Positions 31,501 through 36,989 of a stretch of DNA of 40,439 nt are shown here, piece by piece. The translations under genes and the position numbers were made by a program. Source of the stretch: Plakobranchus ocellatus (lineage: Eukaryota > Mollusca > Gastropoda > Plakobranchidae); contig BLXT01005251.1 of the NCBI GenBank assembly GCA_019648995.1, positions 2,830,326-2,870,764 of the forward strand, given 5' to 3'. Each line of letters begins with the position of its first letter. Position 1 is the stretch's first letter. The notes beneath the pieces were generated by a model that saw only the letters and a program-made list of their open reading frames with translations, was not told the DNA's origin and ran no database searches.

Positions 31501-33180
31501 ATAAGCATTTAGAAATGTTATTAAAATATTTTATGGACTGTAAGATAATGTAAAAGAGTAGCAGTGAAGTATTTTTTCCCTGATATTTTCTTTTATTGGT
31601 TTTGCAAAGCTACCTTCATGCCTTTTAGTCAATTTCTCCCAGTATCCTATCCTTAACACTTAAAGGAGCGGCTTTGCCCCCTAGAGTTACCCCTCCCAGA
31701 CCAGGGCTGCCAACCCCCTGTTCAACCCAAGTCATCACCCCCATTTCTAGAAATCTATACGCATGCCTATAACTCCAATATGGATAAGCCTATGATGGAA
31801 ATTCTTTGTTTGTGAATTGCAAATTGATTACAAAAGTGTTTCATTTTGACTGGGCCGGAAATAGAAAAATAAGGTCTAGACTAAGAATATTTTGGATTGG
31901 AATGAATAAGTGGACTAGCTGTTGCTAGAATACTCATCACTGGTCTTTTATGGCAGGGTTCTTTTTCGCAGGTATATTGGTCACGGGTCTTTTAAGATTG
32001 TTTTTTTTTCTGCAAGTATTCTTGTCAATGGTCCTTTAGGTGTTAAGAAGCCTTAGAAAACAGCTTTTATATCATATTGAAAACTAAAAAGAAATCTTTT
32101 AAAAATCTATGCATTGAAATAAATAAAATAGTATTGACTTACAATAATTTTATAGCACTTTCAATTGGCACCTTGAAAACCTAAGTATACAGGTTTTGTT
32201 TTGCCCATTTTAATGTTTTGTTTTTATTTATCCTTTCTTTCAAAACAGATCAGAAGATGATGCAAAACTGGTGCTGTGGTGGCATTTCCTGCTACAGATG
32301 ATCACTGACCAGATCTGCTCGTCCTTCAGGCCAGGCAGCATCCCCATTACGGGCATTGTCAATATCCTGCAGCGATTTGTGGAGCTAATGGGCCAGATAG
32401 GGCAAGATCGTGCAGGGAAGGGACTCTTAGCAGCCATAGGCTTGGGCCGCAGGTCCACGGTTTCTCCAAGGTTAGAGACCAAACTATTTGAAAGTTCTGT
32501 ATACAAACTAAGGCTAGTAGTGGATACAAACTTTTGTAAGGGTTAGTTGAAAACATATGGAATGGATAATCTATAGCCTACACGGTAATGTAAAATGTCA
32601 GTACAAAATCTAATATGAAAAATTAATACAAATTAAATGTAAATCTACACACTTATTTATATCATTACACCACTTGTTTCTTTCATTTGCCACATGTGGG
32701 CAGTGTTGTTGATGTAAATTGTTAACATCCACCTAATTCTTCAGGAAACTCCTTTGAAGGTTTATACATTGCAAAATATTTTTGAATCGTCAGTTTCCTG
32801 TTATGACATTTTACTTTCTCGGAGAGAACACAATGTCTGGAAATGAAGATTTTTTTTTTCTTTACCCTAACAGAATGAGAATACTGGCTCGAGCTTTGGC
32901 AGCATTTCTTTCTTTGCGAATCAGCAGCCCTGATAAACTTCATGTGGATCAAACAGCTCTTAAGTTTCCCTTCTCCACAAACACAAACTATGGGGGCGAG
33001 TTATTGAGTCTGCGCAGGAACAAGTCATACAGCCAGTACACTGAGGCAGTTGAGGAGGCAGTGGCTCTTAGCCAGAACCCAAGTCAAACTGTCTTCCATG
33101 TGGTGCCCCTACTTCAGCGACTTGTGATGCGGCTGTTTCCAGATAAAAACTTTTTGCGTGATATTGTGATTCAGCAGTAG
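3951..33180 (+). CDS. EPG5: EPG5 ortholog, autophagosome-lysosome tethering factor (C-terminal 1,929 residues, 34 exons)
   Basis: The spliced exons give a single open frame of 1,929 residues plus TAG. From recalled vertebrate EPG5, matches run along the whole length: a LG-W-FM start, KVGRELL, the ELP-WQP block, LLNxxL with NKL, PIGC-AL-MT-VGH, DHPLLP, W-RFF-LYL, the NLYLPALP block, [16 protein letters not shown]-like text, YPWLE-D, and near the end LGRRS followed by AAFLS. EPG5 is a large, mostly helical cytosolic protein. In animals it is recruited by RAB7 to late endosomes/lysosomes, binds LC3-family proteins and stabilises the STX17-SNAP29-VAMP complex for autophagosome fusion; these functions are family knowledge. 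No enzyme active site or membrane segment is expected, and I see none. The first visible exon begins with one base completing a split codon, so 5' exons lie outside the window; roughly 650-700 residues should be missing. The C terminus is complete. No frameshift or internal stop was found, so the gene looks functional. Confidence 0.97.
5244..5395 (+). CDS. EPG5: EPG5 exon 2, residues 52-102
   Basis: The exon lies between CTCCAG and GAG|GTGAGA. It completes the split codon as Asp and ends in phase 0. It encodes a helix-rich segment containing [10 protein letters not shown], almost identical to the EPG5 LLTTFAQMA motif, and ends in LEVFE. The next intron (5396-5910) is A/T-rich with nothing recognised. 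Confidence 0.96.
5911..6051 (+). CDS. EPG5: EPG5 exon 3, residues 103-149
   Basis: This phase 0-0 exon of 47 codons has acceptor TTTTGAAAG and donor CGG|GTGAGA. It contains [11 protein letters not shown], one of the best conserved EPG5 blocks. The acceptor has a purine-interrupted pyrimidine tract, but the frame and homology fix it. The next intron (6052-6512) has nothing recognised. Confidence 0.95.
6513..6677 (+). CDS. EPG5: EPG5 exon 4, residues 150-204
   Basis: This phase 0-0 exon of 55 codons lies between TTATTTTTAG and CAG|GTGTAA. It encodes [10 protein letters not shown], then [14 protein letters not shown] and [13 protein letters not shown], matching the EPG5 LYLFKELP / LWQP / DWLLNYNL / NKLACVILEGLNW series in order. 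The donor (GTGTAA) is weaker than its neighbours. Confidence 0.97.
6948..7070 (+). CDS. EPG5: EPG5 exon 5, residues 205-245
   Basis: This phase 0-0 exon of 41 codons has acceptor TTGTCTAG and donor CAG|GTAAGG. It contains [17 protein letters not shown] and ends MEGMRQ, corresponding to the EPG5 segment with EVALMVLEAYQKYL. The following intron (7071-8211) carries the palindromic repeat at 7250-7440. Confidence 0.95.
7250..7440. repeat. Long imperfect palindrome of a Penelope/hammerhead-like repeat, head to head
   Basis: The left arm (about 7250-7321) read on the minus strand and the right arm (about 7354-7437) read on the plus strand are copies of the same sequence. Each has TGATAAAGCCTAA, a short spacer, GTGAAATGTTTG, then a (C)TGTGTTGTTCAAAT-like stretch and a TTGAGTT-GTGGTTGT tail. 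A roughly 32-bp spacer separates the arms. The same sequence family recurs at 27460-27545 and 36990-37040. It is intronic and non-coding. Confidence 0.8.
7413..7613 (-). pseudogene. Possible decayed non-LTR reverse-transcriptase fragment
   Basis: A 66-codon minus-strand frame contains [21 protein letters not shown]. This is reminiscent of the I-x-G-x-x-L-E-x-V-D-x-F-x-Y-L motif downstream of the catalytic region in non-LTR retrotransposon reverse transcriptases. The expected YLG is degraded and no catalytic FADD is visible. It adjoins the palindromic repeat. It could be chance. Confidence 0.25.
8212..8459 (+). CDS. EPG5: EPG5 exon 6, residues 246-327
   Basis: The acceptor is TTTCCTTTAG and the donor GA|GTGAGT splits a Glu codon (phase 2). 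It encodes [16 protein letters not shown] and [16 protein letters not shown], matching EPG5 SFNQWAWNLILRLKLH and PIGCYLALSMTAVGH. Reading past the donor gives an immediate TGA, which confirms the splice. The next intron (8460-9193) has only T-runs. Confidence 0.97.
9194..9334 (+). CDS. EPG5: EPG5 exon 7, residues 328-374
   Basis: The acceptor is GCTATACCAG and the donor GT|GTAAGC (phase 2). It reads [21 protein letters not shown], then PLF and EQYLLEN, matching the EPG5 helical segment with FCAEGIPLLGILVQS and YYLLKNE. The next intron (9335-10041) holds a TA-rich run near 9475-9493 and nothing else recognised. Confidence 0.95.
10042..10165 (+). CDS. EPG5: EPG5 exon 8, residues 375-416
   Basis: The acceptor is TGTTTCTAG and the donor CAG|GTTGGT (phase 0). 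It contains [16 protein letters not shown] and ends FAEMIQ. Similarity to vertebrate EPG5 is modest here; placement rests on frame continuity and order. The next intron (10166-11499, 1.33 kb) holds a (TA)n tract at 10480-10511 and short GGTT repeats near 11248. Confidence 0.9.
10480..10511. repeat. (TA)n microsatellite
   Basis: About 16 TA units in the intron after EPG5 exon 8. Confidence 0.95.
11500..11597 (+). CDS. EPG5: EPG5 exon 9, residues 417-448
   Basis: This short exon has acceptor TTTTGATTGTAG and donor AG|GTAAAA (phase 2). It encodes [21 protein letters not shown], comparable to the EPG5 stretch with VAVLEFWVQALI. The next intron (11598-12443) contains two T-runs near 12115 and 12181. 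Confidence 0.92.
12444..12540 (+). CDS. EPG5: EPG5 exon 10, residues 449-481
   Basis: The acceptor is TCTGCCCAG and the donor CAG|GTAAGG (phase 0). The split codon is Arg. It encodes [19 protein letters not shown] then IFKEHYQ, aligning with EPG5 FLMDHLCKAAF and the YQQHK segment. The next intron (12541-13141) has no recognised content. Confidence 0.93.
13142..13366 (+). CDS. EPG5: EPG5 exon 11, residues 482-556
   Basis: This 75-codon phase 0-0 exon has acceptor TTATTCTTTAG and donor AAG|GTGGGA. It contains [30 protein letters not shown] and SVDHALK, matching the EPG5 LVSWIVAGNITPSFVEG, W-AWTVLNME and TPDQALK blocks. The exon is far richer in G+C than the flanking introns. Confidence 0.96.
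14003..14075 (+). repeat. Possible tRNA-derived SINE fragment
   Basis: The stretch has a TGGTGCCAGAGTGAGCC segment resembling a Pol III A box. About 40 bp later GATTTGAATCTACC resembles a B box (GGTTCGAATCC). It stands out in composition from the surrounding A/T-rich intron. No target duplication was found. Confidence 0.3.
14261..14427 (+). CDS. EPG5: EPG5 exon 12, residues 557-611
   Basis: The acceptor is ACCCCCTAG and the donor AG|GTAGCT (phase 2). It encodes [20 protein letters not shown], then [16 protein letters not shown], closely matching EPG5 RLLIYRWAHQAL-TPSDHP and LLPLIWQKFFLLYLHR. A second donor-like CCG|GTAATG sits inside the exon at 14372; homology across it shows it is normally read through. 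Confidence 0.96.
15116..15275 (-). mobile_element. tRNA-derived SINE, about 160 bp, with 11-bp target-site duplication
   Basis: ATGAATTAGGA occurs directly on both sides (15105-15115 and 15276-15286). On the minus strand the element begins with a tRNA-like head (15273 down to 15185). GGGCGTC and GGCGCCC can form a 7-bp acceptor-like stem. AGTGGTTAGTGAG lies in the A-box position, CCCTG/CAGGG closes a 7-base anticodon-like loop, and GAATTTGAGCCC lies in the B-box position. A body of about 70 bp with an A-rich stretch near its 3' end follows. The T-arm does not fold canonically, so this is not a functional tRNA. Confidence 0.8.
15647..15937 (+). CDS. EPG5: EPG5 exon 13, residues 612-708
   Basis: The acceptor is TTGACTGGAACAG and the donor CA|GTGAGT (phase 2). 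The front half has [20 protein letters not shown], matching EPG5 GRRFFQSP and LLKEMKRRL. The rear half (about residues 655-700) is Ser/Pro/Ala/Glu-rich, probably disordered and hardly conserved, and ends in the EFHQML helix. The preceding intron contains the tRNA-derived SINE. Confidence 0.95.
16518..16789. mobile_element. TTAA-flanked MITE, piggyBac-like (element 2)
   Basis: TTAA at 16518-16521 and 16786-16789 flank 264 bp. The termini are inverted repeats, TTAACCTTTTCAGGACG and TTAACCTTTTTAGGACG (minus strand), 16 of 17 matching. The start TTAACC followed by a pyrimidine run is close to typical piggyBac ends. A degenerate internal copy of the terminus starts near 16602 (GTTAACACCCCTTTAGGACG), and a small ACCCCTTTCGGGT hairpin lies near 16538. 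There is no coding capacity. It sits in the intron before EPG5 exon 14. Confidence 0.85.
16999..17122 (+). CDS. EPG5: EPG5 exon 14, residues 709-750
   Basis: The acceptor is TGGTCTATAG and the donor ATG|GTGAGT (phase 0). It reads [14 protein letters not shown] then [16 protein letters not shown], matching EPG5 LFNVYILWLEDENF and TYIPSLPKHYDIHRL. The preceding intron carries the TTAA element at 16518-16789. Confidence 0.96.
17634..17775 (+). CDS. EPG5: EPG5 exon 15, residues 751-797
   Basis: The acceptor is TTGTGGTGCAG and the donor G|GTAAAC (phase 1). It contains [16 protein letters not shown], corresponding to EPG5 DLWMEYLNMERIYHEF, followed by WRKRLTG. The flanking introns (17123-17633, 17776-18273) are A/T-rich with no element recognised. 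Confidence 0.94.
18274..18445 (+). CDS. EPG5: EPG5 exon 16, residues 798-854
   Basis: The acceptor is TTCAACGAAAG and the donor AA|GTAAGG (phase 2). It has [19 protein letters not shown], then [17 protein letters not shown], matching EPG5 RVLSNLRKHEAPQPPLAL and QKDATQLVCTDLNLL. The polyproline PKPPPP stretch could be a flexible linker or an SH3/WW-type ligand (inference). Confidence 0.95.
18761..18851 (+). CDS. EPG5: EPG5 exon 17, residues 855-885
   Basis: The acceptor is TTGTTGCTTCAG and the donor ACT|GTAAGT (phase 0). It contains [16 protein letters not shown], matching EPG5 ALDGELLDTMPKQYVN. The next intron is 455 bp with nothing recognised. Confidence 0.95.
19307..19384 (+). CDS. EPG5: EPG5 exon 18, residues 886-911
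   Basis: This 26-codon phase 0-0 exon has acceptor AATCCATAG and donor AAG|GTGAGT. It reads [10 protein letters not shown], matching EPG5 TTLHLECRGS, and ends AVLPVK. Vertebrates have a similar Cys-containing beta-like strand here; its role is unknown. Confidence 0.92.
19588..19730 (+). CDS. EPG5: EPG5 exon 19, residues 912-958
   Basis: The acceptor is TGCTCTGTGTAG and the donor AC|GTGAGT (phase 2). It starts [18 protein letters not shown], an acidic/basic helix in the place of the EPG5 coiled-coil-like segment, and ends [12 protein letters not shown], matching EPG5 IVEAAVHAENLIT. Confidence 0.94.
19988..20147 (+). CDS. EPG5: EPG5 exon 20, residues 959-1012
   Basis: The acceptor follows an unusually C-rich pyrimidine tract (19917-19987, ending CACACAG) and the donor is CAG|GTGGGT (phase 0). 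It reads [14 protein letters not shown], then [16 protein letters not shown], almost identical to the EPG5 LFFTIVDYVSDET / [16 protein letters not shown] block. Confidence 0.97.
20457..20654 (+). CDS. EPG5: EPG5 exon 21, residues 1013-1078
   Basis: This phase 0-0 exon of 66 codons has acceptor TTTTTGACAG and donor AAG|GTAGGC. It contains [20 protein letters not shown], then DLVVMLLSK, matching EPG5 LLSPFFTPNAAPAEFIQLY and DMIFMLLTK. The next intron (20655-21356) has a CTG/CTA-rich pyrimidine patch near 20860-20930. Confidence 0.95.
20862..20930. repeat. Pyrimidine-rich CTG/CTA/CTC simple-sequence patch
   Basis: Short interrupted runs of CTG, CTA and TCC trinucleotides in the intron after EPG5 exon 21, of low complexity. 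Confidence 0.6.
21357..21488 (+). CDS. EPG5: EPG5 exon 22, residues 1079-1122
   Basis: The acceptor is TTATTCATTAG and the donor GGG|GTAAAA (phase 0). It reads [20 protein letters not shown], then [11 protein letters not shown], matching EPG5 FDLKQWLSATKPPLSDRTRL and the ESIHLALTAWG helix. Confidence 0.95.
21901..21982 (+). CDS. EPG5: EPG5 exon 23, residues 1123-1149
   Basis: This short exon has acceptor TTAAACTTTCAG and donor AAG|GTAATC (phase 1). It encodes [20 protein letters not shown], aligning with the EPG5 segment LLLYQFPDQYSDIL. Confidence 0.91.
22276..22442 (+). CDS. EPG5: EPG5 exon 24, residues 1150-1205
   Basis: The acceptor is TTTTGGCTAG and the donor CAG|GTAATG (phase 0). It contains [17 protein letters not shown], matching EPG5 SAEQLLSPECWKATLRAL, then an acidic spacer, then MRLSTAQ. 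The following intron contains the roughly 30-bp-unit minisatellite (22553-22942). Confidence 0.94.
22553..22942. repeat. Diverged minisatellite, unit about 30 bp
   Basis: Repeated units follow the pattern TCACTGTGCCATTCCTCATC-ATAGAATTTG, with copies near 22578, 22607, 22706, 22738, 22768, 22877 and 22909. They are interrupted by variant units and TATATG-rich spacers. The unit length keeps frames open, which explains the Cys/His/Ile-rich spurious frames here. Confidence 0.75.
23225..23417 (+). CDS. EPG5: EPG5 exon 25, residues 1206-1269
   Basis: The acceptor is TTTGTTTTCTAG and the donor G|GTAAGG (phase 1). It reads [19 protein letters not shown], then [12 protein letters not shown] and [11 protein letters not shown], matching EPG5 VMETIQWLSDFFYKLRLS, FGLFSKWSPYM and FLGYLVKRLI. 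Confidence 0.96.
23744..24001 (+). CDS. EPG5: EPG5 exon 26, residues 1270-1355
   Basis: The acceptor is TTTTTGTTCAG and the donor A|GTGAGT (phase 1). It contains [18 protein letters not shown], then [19 protein letters not shown], matching EPG5 IQLFKPWILVLED and HYPWLESDTVVASSIVQLF. The YPWL tetrapeptide fits the loose LC3-interacting pattern (aromatic-x-x-aliphatic), but that pattern is common and the assignment is untested. Confidence 0.96.
24918..25093 (+). CDS. EPG5: EPG5 exon 27, residues 1356-1414
   Basis: The acceptor is TTACCTCACAG and the donor CAG|GTATCC (phase 0). It reads [19 protein letters not shown], then [19 protein letters not shown], matching EPG5 LMHYCEACTAPKMPEF and YRKLPWKDLHPDQMLMEAF. 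The introns on both sides (24002-24917, 25094-25852) have no recognised element. Confidence 0.96.
25853..26032 (+). CDS. EPG5: EPG5 exon 28, residues 1415-1474
   Basis: This 60-codon phase 0-0 exon has acceptor AATTCCCTAG and donor CAG|GTATAG. It contains [20 protein letters not shown], then AVLLIQGHV, matching EPG5 CFLFLGSVLCEVNWVSVLSD and the CLLFMMILLA helix. The downstream intron starts with a purine-rich CAGA-like tract. Confidence 0.95.
26041..26215. repeat. Purine-rich CAGA/GAGA simple-sequence tract
   Basis: Interrupted CAGA, GACA and AGAGA motifs begin within ten bases of the exon 28 donor. The plus strand is almost entirely purine plus C. Confidence 0.8.
26320..26477 (+). CDS. EPG5: EPG5 exon 29, residues 1475-1526
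   Basis: The acceptor is TTTGTTTTTCAG and the donor AG|GTGGGT (phase 2). It reads [18 protein letters not shown], then [15 protein letters not shown], aligning with the EPG5 LSWHLVDIVSYQSVL and SIILAKESYAELIMKL region. The longest intron (2,065 bp) follows. Confidence 0.94.
27075..27770. repeat. Tandem array of 93-101-bp units, interrupted by an insertion
   Basis: Units begin near 27075, 27174, 27275 and 27368. Each has GCATTTGGTAT-CTAGATTTTT, then AGATGTTTTGAAATAATTTT, then TTTTTAGTCCTTCCCTT, then ATAGTTTCAAATATAT. The fourth unit breaks at CTTCCCTTTAAA (27442) and resumes at 27726 with the same 12 bases, so the 283 bp between are a later insertion. Confidence 0.85.
27443..27725 (-). mobile_element. 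Penelope/hammerhead-like repeat inserted in tandem array, 12-bp TSD
   Basis: CTTCCCTTTAAA is duplicated at 27431-27442 and 27726-27737. Read on the minus strand, the insert contains CTGATAAAGCC, a short loop, GGGCGAAACG, then TATATACTCTGTGTTGTTTT and a TTTGAGTTGGTGGCTG tail. This is the same core as at 7250-7440. It lacks a protein frame. The CUGA...GAAA core resembles hammerhead ribozymes found in Penelope-like retroelements, but has CTGATAA (not CTGANGA) and one extra A before the stem, so ribozyme activity is doubtful. Confidence 0.7.
28543..28739 (+). CDS. EPG5: EPG5 exon 30, residues 1527-1592
   Basis: The acceptor is CCTTTTCAACAG and the donor G|GTAAGA (phase 1). It contains [22 protein letters not shown] and [12 protein letters not shown], matching the EPG5 LLKVSAGL, FTHQMVQFLSTLEQ and EMSKLLDDIIVF helices. 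Confidence 0.94.
29291..29311. other. Assembly gap (21 N)
   Basis: Unsequenced bases lie in the intron between EPG5 exons 30 and 31. No coding sequence is affected in the model. Confidence 1.
29713..29961 (+). CDS. EPG5: EPG5 exon 31, residues 1593-1675
   Basis: The acceptor is CTTTTTCCCAG and the donor G|GTGAGG (phase 1). It reads [15 protein letters not shown], then [20 protein letters not shown] and AALEAYFAG, matching EPG5 EVLMMMNNATI, LVVLPLLTAACQSLASVRH and ACITAYF. The preceding intron contains the 21-N assembly gap at 29291-29311. Confidence 0.96.
30128..30473. repeat. Exact 173-bp tandem duplication
   Basis: 30128-30300 and 30301-30473 appear identical, including a 12-T run, starting CAGATGAATGAATGC and ending GGTAATTTTTTT. 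It is intronic, between EPG5 exons 31 and 32. Confidence 0.95.
30597..30831 (+). CDS. EPG5: EPG5 exon 32, residues 1676-1753
   Basis: The acceptor is ATCACCCACCAG and the donor GG|GTCAGT (phase 2). It contains [20 protein letters not shown], then [14 protein letters not shown], matching EPG5 WGPILVSLQVPELTMEEFLQ and LTLYVYLLQCLNSEQ. The preceding intron contains the exact 173-bp tandem duplication. Confidence 0.96.
31653..32046. mobile_element. TTAA-flanked MITE, piggyBac-like (element 3)
   Basis: TTAA at 31653-31656 and 32043-32046 flank 386 bp with terminal inverted repeats TTAACACTTAAAGGA and TTAACACCTAAAGGA (minus strand). The right half contains about two and a half tandem subrepeats of roughly 44 bp (31935-32041), each with a GGTC-TTTTA core that echoes the terminus. 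The left half has a C-rich patch (31676-31743) unlike the surrounding intron. There is no transposase frame. It lies in the intron before EPG5 exon 33. Confidence 0.75.
32249..32470 (+). CDS. EPG5: EPG5 exon 33, residues 1754-1827
   Basis: The acceptor is CTTTCAAAACAG and the donor AG|GTTAGA (phase 2). It reads [15 protein letters not shown], then [17 protein letters not shown], matching EPG5 EEAKLFLWWHQVLQL and GILGAIGFGRKSPLSNR. The GTTAGA donor is one of the weaker ones in the gene. Confidence 0.96.
32874..33180 (+). CDS. EPG5: EPG5 exon 34, terminal coding exon, residues 1828-1929 and TAG
   Basis: The acceptor is TTTACCCTAACAG. It begins [19 protein letters not shown], matching EPG5 RFRVVARSMAAFLSVQVPM, then [13 protein letters not shown], and ends LRDIVIQQ followed by TAG at 33178-33180. 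Vertebrate EPG5 ends within a few residues of the same point (LYPEVHYLDHIR), so the C terminus is natural and not truncated. Confidence 0.96.
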
Positions 33181-34299
33181 TTAAATAAATGCCACTGAGG
33201 GAAATTCTTATTAGATTTCTAAAAAACTATATATGTTGGTCACACTTAAGCTAAACCATTTCATTTTTTTAATCTGCATTCTTCCACTCTGGTGTTTGGC
33301 ATGTGGTGGTTGGGCAAAGTATGTCCATTATATCAGAATTGAAGATATAATACATTACTAGCAAGGATAAAAGTAGCATTTATTTTGCTGTATCAGTAAA
33401 ATCCCCTCTTTCTATCCCTTATTCCTCTTAAATACTGTTATGAAGAAATACGTCTCAAACAAGTAAAGCAAGCATCACTCAAAATCTCATTTCTCTCCCA
33501 ATTAACACATAAGGGATTGCTTTTATCATCCATCCCAAAGGCCAGACTTACCACCCCAATCTACCCCTAAAGACGTTCAGTCGCTGCCATTCAGACCTGG
33601 ATTAGTCTATCTCGTTTGCAACAGTATATCTCTCAAATTCTTGTGGCTTGGTTGGGCTTGCAAATAGATACCTCACTGATACATCTGAAGAGAATACTCA
33701 TACTGTTATGGAGTATGTGATGGCATTTTCTTATGTTTCCCCCCTCAGATTCTCAAGGATTGAGAAAGGAAAATACTGCATTACTTGTGTGCAGTATTTT
33801 ACACTCCTAACAGTGTCTATCTAGTTCAGAATCTTACTAAGTGAGCATTAGTTTGTTCTTTAGTTTAGCTTATTACTCATGGATCTCCTGATCTCAATGC
33901 TTCAACAGTTCAGTTCTATTTTATCATCATGGTTCTGCGATTGCTGAAGCTGAGAATTTTTTTTTTTTTTTTTTTTTTGCTTTGACTACATGATCATTCA
34001 TCCATTGCTTACATATCATTGCTTTCAGTGGAAAACATTACCTTCCTTTTTATAGGCCTACAATGTTCGTTTATTTTGATTATTCATTATTTTATAATTG
34101 TGGCATCATTTTACAAACAAGCTTGCCTTAAAGTGACATTTAAGAGGAGATGAAGGTATTTATGGTTATTAAATGATCAATAGCTTGCTCTAAGAAAGTA
34201 AGAATGTGTTGGTTTTTCTGGTCTGTCTTGTGTCAGATCCCTTTTTTTTTTTAAATGATTTTTCCCACCCATTGACAATATTGTAGAGTTACAGGCTGA

Positions 34300-34890
34300 T
34301 TTTGACAAAAATCAATAAAAATTTGCTTTATTCAAGCTCTTGCAGGTTGGTAATTAATGAATGTGTTTGAAAATACAATAAATGTACTTTGCAGAGACAG
34401 TAAGTACATTTAAGAACAAAATACACGTGTGATGATACACATATATGCCATTGCCAGTACAACATATTGATGATAGTGTATATTGAGGCAAAAGGCACCC
34501 AATATGTATCCAGGTGTCTAAATCACTTATGTAAAAGAAAGGTAATGGAAAGTGCAAAATATCTTTTTCTTTTGATTGTACCACCCATCGATAACAAGCT
34601 GATTTTAAAAGAAAAGAAAATAAAGTGTGACTGTAAGAAAGAAGCAAAAGTAAAGAAAAGGAAAAAAAGAGGCTTTGCTTAAGCTGTTGCAAAATTAAGA
34701 GATGTTTGTGAAAATACAATAAATTTACTCTGCACTTAGTGATTGTAACTACATGCAGTCTGAAAAATGCAAATGTGATGATGTCCTTACAACATATTAA
34801 TGAGAGTGTATTGATGCAAAAGGTAAGCCATTATGTAGCCAAAATTCCAAATCACTTATGTAAAATAAAATAATTGCAAATTCAAAACTG
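34300..34890. repeat. Diverged tandem duplication, period about 341 bp
   Basis: AAAATACAATAAAT at 34370 and 34711, GTGATGATG near 34429 and 34774, ACAACATATT and GCAAAAGG further on, and AAATCACTTATGTAAAA at the end all recur in the same order with indels and substitutions. Confidence 0.75.
34314..34319 (+). promoter_or_regulatory. Candidate EPG5 polyadenylation signal
   Basis: An AATAAA 1.1 kb after the stop codon is followed by a GT-rich stretch near 34346-34370. An earlier AATAAA at 33184-33189 is only four bases from the stop, so it would give an unusually short 3' UTR. Another with a GT-rich context lies at 35043-35048. Which one is used cannot be decided from sequence. Confidence 0.35.
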
Positions 34891-36989
34891 TTTTCTGATA
34901 TTCTTTTTTTAAAAACCGCTTTGTTTGTGGCAATGTTTTTTGATGATTATGTGTGCCCCCCCCCCTAAAAAAAAAAAGCAACTGTGTGAATCATGTTTTT
35001 TATCAATCTCATCTTACACATTGGCCACTCACTATTTTGTTTAATAAATGTATAATTGTGTATTTGATTGGCAAATAACTATGTGATCTTTGAGAAAGAA
35101 TGTCTATGCTACAGCGTGTAAATACAGTTTATTAAATTTGTGACACGTGCATTTTTTTAGGCCACTCGTAAAAGTTATAATAAAATTTTGTTCATTTATT
35201 GTAATCTTATAAAGCCAAATTTGCATTTATGTTGTTTGGCGTAAGTCTGACACAATTTGCAATGGGCATTTGTTTCTTAATATCATTTCTGTGACCCTTA
35301 AGAGTAAATCATGCAAAGGTAAAGAATGCTTAAGAAAAACTTGGCAGTTTGATCGTAAGAAGCTGGTGCAATTTTTATTTGTGTACAAGGAGTTGGTCAC
35401 TGCACTGTGATTATATCAATGATCTCATGGTGATATATAATCAAAGAGAAAAGGCAAAGAGGAAAAAGGCTTGACTTCAGTTAATGTGAATCCTTTTTCA
35501 AGCCAAAAATTGTCAAAACTCTATCAATTGTGTCAATATACTTTATATAACATTTAATTTTCTTAAGAGCAGTTAAGTTTTCGCACAAAATTTTTGACAT
35601 CTTTCTTGATTAAAGAACTCTATTCAAATAGAGGTCAACCTTTTATTAAAAAGTCTTCACAGAGGAAATTGTCAGGTCTTGACTGTTGAGAACTTTTCTG
35701 TCGTCAAACCTAAGTCAGGAATCTTAGAAAAGTTATCTGAAATCGATATTTTTAGACAGTCTGAATTTTTTGCTTGTTGCTGTTGAATTCAGATTTAATG
35801 GTACAGACTATGCAGATGTTGACATAATTATGTGGAAAGCACTGTGTTGATTTCAATTTTTTTTTTTTTTTTTGTGCTTTTCATGAATCATCACTATTCA
35901 GGAGACTTCACCTAGGATCATCTTCAACTAAAGAGAGACTAAATTCTGATTCTGAAGTTCTGGGGATCAAAAACTTAATGCTCATTTCAGAGATTTCCAA
36001 AGATTTCTTTGAGTCTTTTTTACTTATTGTCCTGTATGTTTTTCAATCCTTATTTTGCTTGTAGCAGCACCTTTGTGACTTGTGCCTTTTAAAAAATGAA
36101 TTACGACAGAGACATACTATATAAAAGTATACATGTATTAAGTAAGTTTGTATGTCAAGTTCATCACTCAAAATGTTTAGATGGTCCTTGAGGTTGCTTT
36201 GCTCACGTTACCACACATATTCGTGTATCTATGGATACATATCCTTAGAAAATTGGACGTAGTAAGTTTGTATAATTTTGTCTACTCAGTACTAAATCTT
36301 CTCCACCATAAATATAGAACTTTGAACTTTTCAAGTCTGTATGACCTAAATTCTAACAGGGTTAATTTCTTTCCTATCTCATAGCCATGTATTTGATACA
36401 TACTACTCTGGAATGGGTTACTAGCTTGTTGTTTTATAAGCAAATCCAATTTTAAATCAAATTTTGAAGTCTTGAGATTAAAATGATCACTGCAATCCAC
36501 AAAATTTAAAATGTGTTATTTGTGAGGATGTGAAAATTTGCTTTTGCACTCTTTTTTTTCCTTTTTATTTTGAATTTGCTTGTACTTTGGTTCACTATTA
36601 ATAATGCTACCATAAGTTTTTTAGTAAGGCTTAATAATTTTAAGGCAGCAAGGAAAGTGTGCTACTTTTATTGCAAGTCCTTGTGTTCCTTTTTTGCAGA
36701 TTTTCTGAGAACCTTACTTGAATTCATGCCATAATGATTATAATTTTATTGTGAACTATATTTTCAAAAATGTATATATGTCTGTATATAGTGGGCATTT
36801 TTGGTTTATTATTGGTAAGTGTTATAATCTTAAAAAGTGATTATTTTTAAGTATGATTGAGGAGAATATGAAAGTACTTTTGAGCTTCCACTGTAAAAAA
36901 AATGATAATAACAATTACAAGTCTGATAACAGTTGTGTGCTAAATTGCTTGCATTTCGTATGCTGCAATGGTCATTATCATTTTTTTTA

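Noticed and set aside
34354-34719. 121-codon minus-strand frame
   Set aside because: Hydrophobic, low-complexity translation of the diverged tandem duplication. No family recognised.
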